From positions 1 to 44,872 of the forward strand of contig CADCWI010000005.1 of the NCBI GenBank assembly GCA_902806355.1: 44,872 nucleotides of DNA, written 5' to 3'. A program made the position numbers and the translations under genes. This document shows positions 33,786 to 42,465 of the stretch, one piece after another; the first letter of the stretch is position 1; the number at the start of each line of letters is the position of its first letter. Origin of the DNA: an uncultured Thermomicrobiales bacterium. Its GTDB lineage: Bacteria > Chloroflexota > Chloroflexia > Thermomicrobiales > UBA6265. The notes under the pieces were generated by a model. The model saw nothing but the letters and a program-made list of their open reading frames with translations, was not told the origin of the DNA and searched no databases.

Positions 33786-34313
33786 TCAGTCGAGCATGTC
33801 CTCCATCGCATCCGCGTACGCCGCATATGTGTCCCGGCTGAAGCAAACGATCCGCACCGTGTCGATATCCGGATACCGAGCGACGGCGTCTCTAAGTTCA
33901 CGAACGGCTATAACGGTTGCTCGATCCACCGGAAACCCGTACGCTCCGGTGCTGATCGATGGAAACGCGATCGAGCGGACATGCTCCCGGGATGCCAGGG
34001 ACATGCTGCTGCGGTAGCAGTTGGCGAGTGTTTGGTCCTCTCCATGCCCTCCCCCTCGCCAGATTGGACCGACGGTGTGAATCACCGCCCTGGCGGGGAG
34101 CCGGAAACCGGGCGTGATTCGTGCTTCACCGGGTGGGCAAGGGCCGATCCGCCGGCAAGCCTCCAGAAGCTCCGGGCCAGCGACACGGTGGATCGCGCCG
34201 TCGACACCGCCTCCGCCAAGCAGCGAGCTGTTCGCGGCGTTGACGATCGCGTCGACCGCTTGCCGGGTAATGTCCCCCTGAACGACCTCGATGTACCCGT
34301 CGTCCATGCTCAT
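33786..34313 (-). CDS. Macrodomain protein (ADP-ribose or O-acetyl-ADP-ribose binding)
   Basis: A stand-alone macrodomain of 175 residues, cytoplasmic. Family motifs are VVQGDITRQAVDAIVNAANSS (10-30, with Asn residues contacting ADP-ribose), LLGGGGVDGAIH (31-42), the ITPGFRLPARAVIHTVGP strand, and the phosphate loop SISTGAYGFP. MacroD-type members hydrolyse ADP-ribosyl-carboxylates or O-acetyl-ADP-ribose. Start ATG 34313 has AGGGG 8 bases upstream; an upstream ATG at 34352 is less likely. It follows sucD by 50 bases on the same strand, so it may be a third gene of the sucCD transcript. Confidence 0.92.
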   Translation of the reverse strand: MSMDDGYIEVVQGDITRQAVDAIVNAANSSLLGGGGVDGAIHRVAGPELLEACRRIGPCPPGEARITPGFRLPARAVIHTVGPIWRGGGHGEDQTLANCYRSSMSLASREHVRSIAFPSISTGAYGFPVDRATVIAVRELRDAVARYPDIDTVRIVCFSRDTYAAYADAMEDMLD

Positions 34314-34363
34314 CCGGGCACCCCTCTCACGTCCGGCGCAAGGGTCGCGCACCCGATTCCGCG

Positions 34364-35239
34364 TCAGGCGGCGGCCATGGCGTCCTTGAGCAAACCCGGA
34401 ACCTTCGACGGGATCTCCGCGACGCGGACTCCAGCCTCCTCGAGCGCGGCGATCTTGTCGGCGGCCGTGCCCGAGCCGCCGGAGATGATTGCCCCAGCGT
34501 GGCCCATCCGCTTGCCCGGAGGTGCGGTGATTCCCGCGATGAAACCGGTAACGGGTTTGGTGACATGCTCCCGGATAAACGCCGCCGCGTCCTCCTCGTC
34601 GCTTCCCCCGATCTCGCCGATCATCACGATCGCTTCCGTCGCCGGATCATCCTGGAACAAGCGCAGGACATCGACGAAGGATGTGCCGATCACGGGATCG
34701 CCACCGATGCCGACGGCGGTCGATTGTCCCAGACCGGCCTTGGTGAGCGCGTCGACGACTTCGTATGTCAGCGTCCCGGAGCGCGAGACCAGCCCCACAC
34801 TTCCCGGCTTGTGGATGAACCCCGGCATGATCCCGACCTTGGCCTCGCCGGGGGTGATCAGCCCGGGGCAGTTCGGACCGATCAGCCGGGCACCCTTCTC
34901 TCGGACGTAGCTGTAGACCGGCACCATGTCGTTGACGGGCACGCCTTCCGTGATGCAGATCACCAGACTGATCCCCGAATCGACGGCCTCGTAAACCGCG
35001 TCCGGCGCGAACCGGGCCGGCACGTAGATGATCGAAGTGTTGGCACCCGTCGCGGCGACCGCGCGCGCCACCGTGTCAAAGACCGGCACTCCCGCGACGT
35101 TCTCGCCCTGTTTTCCCGGCGTCACCCCGGCCACGACGTTGGTTCCGTACTCCACCATCTGCGACGTGTGAAACGATCCTTCGCGACCGGTGATGCCCTG
35201 CACCAAGAGCCGCGTGTTCTTGTCTACCAGAATGCTCAC
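34364..35239 (-). CDS. sucD: Succinyl-CoA ligase, alpha subunit
   Basis: TCA-cycle enzyme interconverting succinyl-CoA and succinate with ATP/GTP formation; works as a complex with SucC. 291 residues, standard. Visible are the CoA-binding Rossmann start [35 protein letters not shown] (121-140), [17 protein letters not shown] (208-212) and [12 protein letters not shown] with the phospho-His247. The start is the GTG at 35239 with GAGGAG 7 bases upstream; the longer ATG at 35290 would overlap into the sucC tail. It lies 56 bases after sucC. Confidence 0.96.
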   Translation of the reverse strand: MSILVDKNTRLLVQGITGREGSFHTSQMVEYGTNVVAGVTPGKQGENVAGVPVFDTVARAVAATGANTSIIYVPARFAPDAVYEAVDSGISLVICITEGVPVNDMVPVYSYVREKGARLIGPNCPGLITPGEAKVGIMPGFIHKPGSVGLVSRSGTLTYEVVDALTKAGLGQSTAVGIGGDPVIGTSFVDVLRLFQDDPATEAIVMIGEIGGSDEEDAAAFIREHVTKPVTGFIAGITAPPGKRMGHAGAIISGGSGTAADKIAALEEAGVRVAEIPSKVPGLLKDAMAAA

Positions 35240-35295
35240 AATGGTCTCCTCAGTCGGGAACGATGACGCAGCCAATCCATAAGCCCGCACCCTGA

Positions 35296-36438
35296 TCAGG
35301 CGGCCTGGCCATGGGCCGCGCCAACGACCTGCGCGGCCGCCTCATCCATCGTGTCGACGGCGGTCAGCCCGGCGTCACCGAGGATCTTCTTGCCCTCTTC
35401 GGCGTTCGTTCCGGATAGGCGCACGACGATCGGGATCGTGATCTCCACCTCGCCGAGTGCCTCACGGATACCATTGGCGACGACATCTCCGCGCGTGATC
35501 CCGCCGAAGATATTGATCAGGATCGCGCGCACCGCGGGGTCGGTGGTGATCAGGCTGAAGGCCTTCGCCACCTGGGACGCGCTCGCTCCGCCCCCGACAT
35601 CGAGGAAGTTCGCCGGCTCCCCACCGTGAAGTTTGACGGCATCCATGGTCGCCATCGCCAGCCCGGCGCCGTTGACGATGCAGCCGATGTCCCCGTCCAG
35701 CTTGACGAACGAGATTCCACTGCGGCGGGCGTCCAGTTCGGTCGCGTTCTCTTCTTCCATATCCCGGTACATTTCGAGCTCCGGGTGACGGGCAAGGGCG
35801 TTGTCATCGAAGCTCATCTTGGAGTCGATCGCTCGCCAATCACCATCCTCGGTCAGGATCAGCGGGTTGATCTCGACAAGGGTGGCATCCTCTTTGACGT
35901 AGGCATCGAAGATCTGCTGCACGATCGATGCGAACCCGTTCACCTTGTCAGCCGGAAGGCCGAGGTCGAAGGCGATCTCGCGGGCCTGATACGGGCGCAA
36001 CCCGAGTTCCGGGTCCGCAAGCTCGCGAACGATCTTCTCCGGTCGCCCACGAGCGACTTCTTCGATGTCCACTCCGCCCTCGGCACTCGCCATCACCAGC
36101 AGCTTGCGTTGCGGGCGATCGAGCACGACCCCGAGGTAGAACTCCTGGGCGATCTTGACGCCTTGCGCGACAAGAACCTTGTTGACGGTGTGCCCGCTGA
36201 TGTCCATTCCGAGGATGGCTTCGGCGGCGGATTTCGCTTCCTCCGGGGAGTGAGCGAGCTTGATCCCACCCGCCTTGCCGCGCCCGCCGGAATGCACCTG
36301 CGCCTTGACAACCACCGTTCCCCCGAACTCCCGCGCCGCCACTTCCGCCTCGGCGGGTGTAGTCGCGACCGTGCCGGGATTCACCGGAACCCCGTAGCGC
36401 GCCAGCACCTCAGCCGCCTGATACTCGTGGACATCCAT
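35296..36438 (-). CDS. sucC: Succinyl-CoA ligase, beta subunit (ADP-forming type)
   Basis: Beta subunit with an ATP-grasp nucleotide domain; 380 residues. Opens [19 protein letters not shown], then [33 protein letters not shown] (metal/nucleotide ligands), GNxxGLAM-like [13 protein letters not shown], and the C-terminal ligase part [19 protein letters not shown] 36438; AAGGAG is about 12 bases upstream. First gene of the sucC-sucD(-macrodomain) run; a candidate extended -10 lies at 36541-36549. Confidence 0.96.
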   Translation of the reverse strand: MDVHEYQAAEVLARYGVPVNPGTVATTPAEAEVAAREFGGTVVVKAQVHSGGRGKAGGIKLAHSPEEAKSAAEAILGMDISGHTVNKVLVAQGVKIAQEFYLGVVLDRPQRKLLVMASAEGGVDIEEVARGRPEKIVRELADPELGLRPYQAREIAFDLGLPADKVNGFASIVQQIFDAYVKEDATLVEINPLILTEDGDWRAIDSKMSFDDNALARHPELEMYRDMEEENATELDARRSGISFVKLDGDIGCIVNGAGLAMATMDAVKLHGGEPANFLDVGGGASASQVAKAFSLITTDPAVRAILINIFGGITRGDVVANGIREALGEVEITIPIVVRLSGTNAEEGKKILGDAGLTAVDTMDEAAAQVVGAAHGQAA

Positions 36439-36540
36439 ATCCGCGCCTTGCTCCTTCCCGCATCGGTGCGTTTAGATGGCGGACCGATGCCACTACAGGG
36501 CCATGAGTTCACGAGTTGATATCGCCTGCAATCGCGGTTG

Positions 36541-36549
36541 AATGTAGCA
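36541..36549 (-). promoter_or_regulatory. Candidate extended -10 promoter for sucC
   Basis: On the minus strand TGCTACATT (36549-36541) is an extended -10. A clear -35 is not visible. Transcription would start near 36534, giving a leader of about 97 bases. Confidence 0.4.
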
Positions 36550-36597
36550 CAGGAATCAGGCGTGGAAAGTGCCTGGGAACGGAGCCGGGAGTGCGCA

Positions 36598-36624
36598 TTG
36601 ACAAATGGCGATGCGTGATATACT
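36598..36624 (+). promoter_or_regulatory. Candidate promoter for the zinc-knuckle gene
   Basis: A consensus -35 TTGACA at 36598-36603 and a near-consensus -10 TATACT at 36619-36624, 15 bases apart (a little short). Start near 36631, leader of about 140 bases. The strongest-looking element pair in the window. Confidence 0.5.
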
Positions 36625-36732
36625 GACGTACCGGGACGTTTCCAGGGGTTACGCTCGATCGGAGCAGGATAGGCTTCGTCGTGTCAGGTCTGTTCGGAAC
36701 CGTTTCGCAGACAGTTTCTTTTTCGGGTTTGT

Positions 36733-36751
36733 GCCATGAATGATTCATGGC
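36733..36751 (+). promoter_or_regulatory. Palindrome overlapping an upstream ATG
   Basis: GCCATGAAT-G-ATTCATGGC is a 19-base near-complete palindrome (9-bp arms). The in-frame ATG at 36740 is at its centre, and it ends 18 bases before ATG 36770. It could hide a start or ribosome site in RNA, or bind a dimeric protein in DNA. Confidence 0.45.
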
Positions 36752-36769
36752 AAGAGAGGTTCATGCGGA

Positions 36770-37201
36770 ATGAGTGAACGAACGCTGACCTGCCGCGATT
36801 GCGGGCAGGAATTCGTGTTCACAACTGGTGAGCAGGAATTCTATCAGCAGCGTGGATTTTCCGATCCCCAGCGGTGCCCGTCGTGCCGCGCGGCCCGGAA
36901 ATCCCAGCGGAATCAGGATGGCGGTGGATATTCGTCGAGCGGCGGTGGGTATTCTTCTGGTGGCGGGTACTCCTCCGGCGGCGGTGGATATTCTTCGGGC
37001 GGCGGTGGTTACTCCTCTGGTGGGTATGGCAACGGCGGCGGGAGCGGCTATTCGTCCGGCCCGCGTCAGCTCTTCGACGCGACCTGCTCGGAATGTGGGC
37101 AACAAACCCAGGTTCCCTTCAATCCGACCCCGGGCAAGCCGGTGTATTGCCGGGATTGCTTCCAGAGCCGGAAGGCCGCTCCCCGGTACGACGCGTACTA
37201 G
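36770..37201 (+). CDS. Two-zinc-knuckle protein with Gly-Tyr-Ser linker
   Basis: A 143-residue cytoplasmic protein. A first zinc ribbon (C8, C11, C36, C39) lies in the common phrase CGQEFVFTTGEQEFYQQRGF. Residues 51-97 are a low-complexity linker built of GGYSS/GGGYSS units. A second zinc knuckle (C106, C109, C127, C130) follows, with CSECGQQTQVPF and PVYCRDCF. Proteins with this pair of knuckles are widespread and are often annotated as zinc-ribbon domain proteins of unknown role. Start placed at ATG 36770, which begins directly at the first ribbon; ATG 36740 would add ten residues and lies in a palindrome. The linker resembles RNA-binding or phase-separating Gly/Tyr/Ser sequences. Followed by a classical terminator. 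Confidence 0.88.
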   Translation: MSERTLTCRDCGQEFVFTTGEQEFYQQRGFSDPQRCPSCRAARKSQRNQDGGGYSSSGGGYSSGGGYSSGGGGYSSGGGGYSSGGYGNGGGSGYSSGPRQLFDATCSECGQQTQVPFNPTPGKPVYCRDCFQSRKAAPRYDAY

Positions 37202-37227
37202 GAAGATCGGTCATTCCTTTTGAATGC

Positions 37228-37262
37228 AAGATCGGGCTGGCGGTCGCCAGCCCGATCTTTTT
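37228..37262 (+). terminator. Rho-independent terminator of the zinc-knuckle gene
   Basis: The arms 37228-37242 (AAGATCGGGCTGGCG) and 37245-37259 are exact 15-bp complements with a 2-base centre. A run of five T is at 37258-37262. This is the clearest intrinsic terminator in the window, 27 bases after the stop. Confidence 0.88.
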
Positions 37263-37441
37263 GTCGTGCAGCATCCGTCATGCACGACTGGCTTGTGTTC
37301 CGGTCCTTCCAGGCCCGGCACGCATCGCTCCGTTACACTACGACTATCTGGCGCACGGTACTCACCGTTGGCTGAACCGATCATGCTTGCATCGCGGTTG
37401 CCTGGTTCACCCGCACGCTTGACCCGGATGGACCGCTTCTG

Positions 37442-38026
37442 ATGGATACCGATCCCACGCCCGATCTCGTGCGCCGTGGGCGCCTCGTTGAGTTGCGGCG
37501 TCACCACCCCGCCAACCGCGACGCGTTCGTGCGCTGGTATCGAGATCCTGACATCGCAGAGATGCTTCGCCACGATCTTGAACCCCTCAACGAGATTCAG
37601 GCCAACGGCTATTTCTTCTCCGTCGTCATGCCCTCATCGGTACAGGGAACGTGCTGGGCGATTCACGACGTGAGAACGGGCCAGCTCGTGGGCTCGACAG
37701 CCGTGACCGACATCGATCGCACCCGTGGCACCTGCCTGTTCCGGCTGGTGATCGGGGAGAAATCGGCATGGGGTCAGGGATTTGGAACCGAAGCAACATC
37801 GCTCGCCGTCGAGGAGGCGTTCATCACCCTTGACTTGCGAGCGGTCCACCTCGAAGTCTTCTCCCACAACGAGCGCGCGCAACGGGCGTATCTTCGTGTC
37901 GGGTTCGTGCGGACTGGATCGCACGACGAGTGGGTCAGCCGTCGACGAACGCAAATCCATGTGCTTGAGATGAAGCTCGATCGAGAGGCCTGGGAGGCGC
38001 GTCGGTCCCTTTCCGATGTCGGTTGA
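37442..38026 (+). CDS. RimJ/RimL-like GNAT acetyltransferase
   Basis: Acetyl-CoA-dependent N-acetyltransferase of 194 residues. It starts RRGRLVELRRHHPANRDAFV, then FFSVVMPSSVQGTCWAIHDV and GQLVGSTAVTDIDRTRGTCL. Motif A (FRLVIGEKSAWGQGFGTEAT with GQGFGT) and motif B (HLEVFSHNERAQRAYLRVGF) follow. The pattern matches the RimJ/RimL group, which acetylates ribosomal-protein N-termini or small molecules. ATG 37442 has no strong ribosome site, so a weak or leaderless start is possible. Stands alone between a terminator and dxs. Confidence 0.9.
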   Translation: MDTDPTPDLVRRGRLVELRRHHPANRDAFVRWYRDPDIAEMLRHDLEPLNEIQANGYFFSVVMPSSVQGTCWAIHDVRTGQLVGSTAVTDIDRTRGTCLFRLVIGEKSAWGQGFGTEATSLAVEEAFITLDLRAVHLEVFSHNERAQRAYLRVGFVRTGSHDEWVSRRRTQIHVLEMKLDREAWEARRSLSDVG

Positions 38027-38323
38027 GAGCATGCCTGACTATTCAAGCCTGACTGGTTCGCGGAAGTCTGGCGGCATCTGCGATACTTTCCTCTCGAAGG
38101 CGCCTACTGGCACACTTCTGGCATGCACGTGCAGCAAGCACATCCACAGGCGCCAGGCTCCTGCCTGACATTTCAACCAGTTGCCCTGCGTTCATGTGGC
38201 ATGATCTCGCTCCACCGAACGCATGCCCGATCCACGATGCTGTGGCGAAATGCTCTTGCGGTCTCGATCTTCCGGTCATCCCTCACCGATCCTGGCCCGC
38301 ATACACACAAGGAAACGCCGACC

Positions 38324-40336
38324 ATGCCTTCCGACATTCCTCACCGTCAGACCGCCGATCGTCAATCTGGACCTTCATCATCACGACGTGTCCTCGACGA
38401 TATCCGCAGCCCCGCTGACCTCAAGGGTCGCACCGTACGGGAGCTGAACCAGTTGGCGGCAGAAATCCGTGAGGAGTTGATCGGAAGTGTCACGAAAACC
38501 GGAGGGCACCTCGGCGCGAGCCTGGGCACTGTCGAGCTTGCGATCGGCCTCCATTACGTATTCGAATCGCCACGGGACAAGCTGGTCTGGGATGTGGGGC
38601 ACCAGGCCTACGTCCACAAGATGCTGACCGGACGGCGCGATCGTTTCCCGACGCTCCGTCAGGAAGGCGGGATGTCCGGCTTTCTGAGCCGCGATGAGAG
38701 CGAGCATGACGCGTTCGGCGCTGGGCACGCCTCGACGTCGATCTCCGCCGCGCTTGGCATGTGCGTCGCTGAGGCGGCCAAGCCGGAATCGGTGGAGCGA
38801 GGACGCGTTGTCGCGATTATCGGTGACGGCGCACTTACCGGTGGGATGGCCTTCGAGGGGCTTAACAACGCCGGAAATCTCCACTATCCGCTCACCGTCG
38901 TTCTGAACGATAACGAGATGTCGATCGCCCCGAACGTCGGTGCGATGAGCAAGTATCTTGATCGGCTGCGCACCGATCGCCTGTACAACCGCGCCAAGGA
39001 TGAGCTCGCGGATCGGATCGAGAAGCTGCCCCAGGGCGACATGCTGGTGGAGCTGGGCAAGCGGATGAAGGACTCCTTCAAGGAGTTCATCTATCATTCG
39101 ATGATCTGGGAAGAGCTTGGCTTCACGTATATCGGGCCGGTTGACGGTCACGATATACGGGCGACGGTTGAAGCGCTGCATCGCTCGATGGAGATCGACG
39201 GTCCGGTGTTCCTCCACGTGCTAACCAAGAAGGGCAAGGGGTATGATCCCGCCTTGACCGACACCGAGCGCAGTCACGCGGTCAGCGCTCCCAGCAAGCC
39301 CGCGATCAAGGGGGCGCCCGTTGCGCCCAAATACCAGGATGTCTTTGCCGCAACCCTGATCGAGCTCGCCCGTGAGGACGACCGCATCTACGCGATCACC
39401 GCCGCGATGCCGGGGGGCACGTCCCTCATCAAATTCGCCGGCGAGTTCCCGGACCGGTTCTTCGATGTCGGAATCGCCGAGCAGCATGCGGTGACGTTTG
39501 CCGCTGGCCTTGCCACGGCGGGATTGCGGCCGGTTGTCGGCATCTATTCGACCTTTCTGCAACGAGCCTATGACCAGATCGTCCATGATGTCAGCATCCA
39601 GCGGCTGCCTGTCGTTTTCGCGCTCGATCGCGCTGGCTTCGCCGGTGACGATGGCCGCACGCACCACGGTGTGTTCGACCTGAGCTACCTCCGATGTATC
39701 CCGAACATGACGATCATGGCGCCCAAGGACGAGGGTGAGCTCCGGCACATGATCGCTACCGCCGTCGCGTATACAGACGGGCCAGTCGCGATCAGGTTTC
39801 CACGCGGAGCGGGAGTCGGGGTCAGCACGAGCGGTCCCACTATGCAGCTTCCGATCGGGCAGGCGGAGACCATCCGCGAAGGAACCGATGTCGCTATCCT
39901 GGCTGTCGGCTCGATGGTCCTCGCCGCTGAACGCGCGGCCGATGTGCTGGCGGACGAGAACCTGTCCGCGACCGTGATCAACGCAAGATTCGTGAAGCCC
40001 CTTGACGAGACGCTGATCCTGAATCTGGCACGAACGCACGGAGCACTCGTGACAGTCGAGGAGAACGCAGCCAATGGTGGGTTCGGTTCGGGTGTTCTCG
40101 AGCTCCTTGCGCGCGAGCGGCTGCGAATACCCGTCAAGGTGCTTGGAATTCCAGACACCATCTTCGAGCAAGCGTCCCAGAATCGCCTTCGCGAACTCGC
40201 GGGGCTCGGTATCGATGCGATCGCCAGCGCTGCACGGGAGGTCGCCCGGGAGCGGCAGGTTCTGGCTACTCCGGACGACTCAGAGACCGGAACCGAGCCT
40301 GTTTCCGTACCGGTTCCTGTCACGTCCGCCCGATAA
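38324..40336 (+). CDS. dxs: 1-deoxy-D-xylulose-5-phosphate synthase
   Basis: Thiamine-diphosphate transketolase-type enzyme that condenses pyruvate and glyceraldehyde-3-phosphate, the first step of the MEP isoprenoid pathway. 670 residues. Markers are TKTGGHLGASLGTVELA, WDVGHQAYVHKMLTGRR, AGHASTSISAALGM, the ThDP/Mg site GDGALTGGMAFEGLNNAG, DRAGFAGDDGRTHHGVFD and the C-terminal TVEENAANGGFGSGV. About 20 Ser/Thr/Pro-rich extra residues sit at the C-terminus. Start ATG 38324 has AAGGAAA 8 bases upstream; the longer frame from 38123 is not family-like. rsmG follows 10 bases later. Confidence 0.96.
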   Translation: MPSDIPHRQTADRQSGPSSSRRVLDDIRSPADLKGRTVRELNQLAAEIREELIGSVTKTGGHLGASLGTVELAIGLHYVFESPRDKLVWDVGHQAYVHKMLTGRRDRFPTLRQEGGMSGFLSRDESEHDAFGAGHASTSISAALGMCVAEAAKPESVERGRVVAIIGDGALTGGMAFEGLNNAGNLHYPLTVVLNDNEMSIAPNVGAMSKYLDRLRTDRLYNRAKDELADRIEKLPQGDMLVELGKRMKDSFKEFIYHSMIWEELGFTYIGPVDGHDIRATVEALHRSMEIDGPVFLHVLTKKGKGYDPALTDTERSHAVSAPSKPAIKGAPVAPKYQDVFAATLIELAREDDRIYAITAAMPGGTSLIKFAGEFPDRFFDVGIAEQHAVTFAAGLATAGLRPVVGIYSTFLQRAYDQIVHDVSIQRLPVVFALDRAGFAGDDGRTHHGVFDLSYLRCIPNMTIMAPKDEGELRHMIATAVAYTDGPVAIRFPRGAGVGVSTSGPTMQLPIGQAETIREGTDVAILAVGSMVLAAERAADVLADENLSATVINARFVKPLDETLILNLARTHGALVTVEENAANGGFGSGVLELLARERLRIPVKVLGIPDTIFEQASQNRLRELAGLGIDAIASAAREVARERQVLATPDDSETGTEPVSVPVPVTSAR

Positions 40337-40346
40337 CGGTTCGGTG

Positions 40347-41159
40347 ATGGATGAAGAAGTACGGGTCGGGCTAGCGGACGGAGGATCGCTCGCCAAAGCG
40401 CTGACGCAGAATCACGCTGACCTTGTGGCCGATCAACTACGCAAATTGGCTGGGTATCGGGACGCATTGTTGGTCGCCAACCAGACGACCAACCTGACCG
40501 CAATTCGCGACCTGATCGGTATCGAGCGGCGGCTCATCCTGGAAAGTCTTCGCCTTGTCCCACCGCTCGACGAGCGGCTCGCCGAGTTCGCCAGTGCACG
40601 TCCCCGGCTGATAGACATCGGTACCGGCGCCGGCATTCCCGGAATCGTGCTCGCGATCGCGCGTCCAAACCTTGATGTCACGCTTCTCGACGCGACCCGC
40701 AAGAAGATCGCTTTCCTGGAGCGAACCATCGCGGAGCTCGATTTGGGCAATGCGCGCGCGGTCCATGGCCGTGCCGAGGAGATCGGCCTGGATCGCACGA
40801 TGCGCGGACGATTCGATATTGCCACCGCACGCGCTGTCTCCTCGATCCCCTCGCTCATGGAACTCGGCTTGCCCCTGCTCAAGCGAGGTGGTTACCTGCT
40901 GCTCTCCAAAGGTCCGGACATTGACGAGGAGTTGGAAGCCGGGGTGCGGGCAGGCGAGATTCTGGGCGGCACGGTGATGGAGGCATCGTTCTTGCCGGAA
41001 GCAGGAACATCGATCGCGACGCAGTTGGTCATCGTCGAGAAGACGGCGCCAACGCCGGGAGCGTACCCACGACGGTCAGGAATCCCGTCCCGCAACCCAT
41101 TAGGAACTCACTCCCGGATCAGTCGCCCGGTAAACCCTGACCGGGGCGGCGATGGGTAA
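40347..41159 (+). CDS. rsmG: 16S rRNA (guanine527-N7)-methyltransferase RsmG
   Basis: SAM-dependent methylation of G527 of 16S rRNA (GidB). 270 residues. SAM motif DIGTGAGIPG at 90-99, then VTLLDATRKKIAFLERTIAEL (motif II acid), ARAVHGRAEEIG, and FDIATARAVSSIPSLMELGLPLLKRGG with the RA signature before the final strand. The tail YPRRSGIPSRNPLG is typical, followed by about 15 extra Arg/Gly residues. ATG 40347, preceded by a weak site within the end of dxs. 10 bases after dxs; the DUF402 gene starts 6 bases after it, so this is a three-gene run. Confidence 0.94.
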   Translation: MDEEVRVGLADGGSLAKALTQNHADLVADQLRKLAGYRDALLVANQTTNLTAIRDLIGIERRLILESLRLVPPLDERLAEFASARPRLIDIGTGAGIPGIVLAIARPNLDVTLLDATRKKIAFLERTIAELDLGNARAVHGRAEEIGLDRTMRGRFDIATARAVSSIPSLMELGLPLLKRGGYLLLSKGPDIDEELEAGVRAGEILGGTVMEASFLPEAGTSIATQLVIVEKTAPTPGAYPRRSGIPSRNPLGTHSRISRPVNPDRGGDG

Positions 41160-41165
41160 CGTGCT

Positions 41166-41771
41166 ATGTCCCAATCAACTTTCGCAAAAGAAAGCGCCCA
41201 TTCGCCTGGGCCGCGGCTCTTCTATCGCAAGGAAAAACTCCGCGGCGCATGCTGGGAGTACGAGATCGCGGGCGGCTGGCTCGATGTCCCCTGCGACTCC
41301 CGCCACAGGCGGATCCTGCGGCACACGTTTTCGTTCTATCGGCCGCGAGATGCGACCATTCGTACCGGATCGGGCAGCGAAGTCGTCAAGCGCGCGGCGG
41401 CGGAGCAGTGGTTCTTTCCCGATCGATGGTTCTCGCTCCTCCGCTTCACGACTGCCAACGATCGCTCAATCGGGTATTACGTCAACTTTTCCCAGCCACT
41501 GCGAGAGGTCCGCAAAAACTACTACAGTGATATCGATCTCGAACTCGACCTCTGGCTGGATCTCGATGGAACGCTGACCGAGCTCGACCGGGACGAATAC
41601 GAGGAAGAGATTGATTCGGCGCGTCTTCCCGCGGCCTGGGCCGACGAGGTGAACAACGCCGCTCAGCGCGTCGCCGACGCCGTCGCCTGGTCCGTCGCGC
41701 ACTCCGGGCCAGACGTGGAAACGACCCGCGACGAGAAGTTCGGTATTCCCGAATTCATTCTCCGCGCCTGA
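41166..41771 (+). CDS. DUF402 family protein
   Basis: A 201-residue protein of the DUF402 family. Some members hydrolyse nucleoside di/triphosphates and others fuse to RNase-related domains; this one is stand-alone. Signature segments are YVNFSQPLRE (105-114), YYSDIDLELDLWLDLDG (119-135, carrying the acidic metal ligands) and LDRDEYEEEI (140-149), ending in the helical C-terminus. ATG 41166 is 6 bases after rsmG, so translation is probably coupled. Biochemical role here is not certain. Converges with the zinc-ribbon/J-domain gene 9 bases away. Confidence 0.86.
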   Translation: MSQSTFAKESAHSPGPRLFYRKEKLRGACWEYEIAGGWLDVPCDSRHRRILRHTFSFYRPRDATIRTGSGSEVVKRAAAEQWFFPDRWFSLLRFTTANDRSIGYYVNFSQPLREVRKNYYSDIDLELDLWLDLDGTLTELDRDEYEEEIDSARLPAAWADEVNNAAQRVADAVAWSVAHSGPDVETTRDEKFGIPEFILRA

Positions 41772-41780
41772 ACTTCACGG

Positions 41781-42332
41781 TCACACGTCCTCGGGACGCA
41801 GCGCTTCGACCTGATGGACGATTCCCAGCGAACGATCGTAGGCAGCGCGCCGGCGAGGATCGGTCAGGACATCTCGTGCAGCCAGGAGCTCGCGCATGCG
41901 TCCGGCTGACTCCGGATCGCTCGTGCGGTCCGGGTGATGCTTGAGCGCGAGCCGCTTGAATGCGACATCGATCACCTCCGGATCCGCTTCGGGATCGACA
42001 TGAAGCACCTGGTAGAACGTCCGCCCATGCGGGCGCCGGTTGGCCACGCGGAGCTCCCCGGCGGTCAGATGCTCCGACAGTTGTTCCTGCGTCATCAACG
42101 TTGGCTCGAGATTCGCGATCTGATCGGCCGGGACCCCCCATTTCCCATGGCAGGTCATGCATTCCATGACGAGCTGGGATCGAACGTTCATCGTCGGGAT
42201 GAAATACAGCGTCAACCTGCGCCGTGTGTCGTAGGCGGCGAAGACGGTCGAGCGCCGGCAACTGGGGCAGTCATGAATGAAGAATCCGCGCTGATCGATG
42301 TAGTCACGGGCACCGATGATAGGAAAGACCAC
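41781..42332 (-). CDS. Zinc-ribbon/J-domain fusion protein
   Basis: A 183-residue protein. The N-terminal part (to about 90) has a Cys4 site (C22, C25, C58, C61 in HDCPSCRRST ... MECMTCHGKW) with a beta phrase RRLTLYFIPT between the pairs. A J-domain at about 105-170 follows, with FYQVLHVDPEADPEVIDVAF and the HPD tripeptide at 133-135 (KHHPDRTSDP), enough to stimulate DnaK ATPase. It lacks the G/F and C-terminal substrate domains of DnaJ, so it is a specialised co-chaperone. Start is GTG 42332, with GGGAG about 9 bases upstream; a TTG at 42356 is possible. Diverges from the nicotinamidase gene. Confidence 0.86.
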   Translation of the reverse strand: MVFPIIGARDYIDQRGFFIHDCPSCRRSTVFAAYDTRRRLTLYFIPTMNVRSQLVMECMTCHGKWGVPADQIANLEPTLMTQEQLSEHLTAGELRVANRRPHGRTFYQVLHVDPEADPEVIDVAFKRLALKHHPDRTSDPESAGRMRELLAARDVLTDPRRRAAYDRSLGIVHQVEALRPEDV

Positions 42333-42465
42333 TACGTTCAACTCCCGGATGAACAACTATCTGCCTGAGACTCTACCAGTCCGGACCACGGGCGACCACG
42401 CTGACGACCAGACGCATCGCACTGGCTCGTCCCTGGAGCCGGGCCAACACACGAAGGATGAGGAC

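Larger units (their letters stand above)
36439..36769. other. Divergent control region between sucC and zinc-knuckle gene
   Basis: 331 bases holding regulatory structure in both directions: a candidate extended -10 for sucC, a TTGACA/TATACT pair facing the other way, and the palindrome at 36733-36751. No gene is supported inside it. Confidence 0.6.

Noticed and set aside
36920..37065. Tandem repeat that at first sight looks like a short CRISPR
   Set aside because: Units are in-frame GGYSS codons inside a gene, without unique spacers or cas genes.
39221..40171. 316-codon minus-strand frame inside dxs
   Set aside because: Mirror frame of dxs, which has all family motifs.
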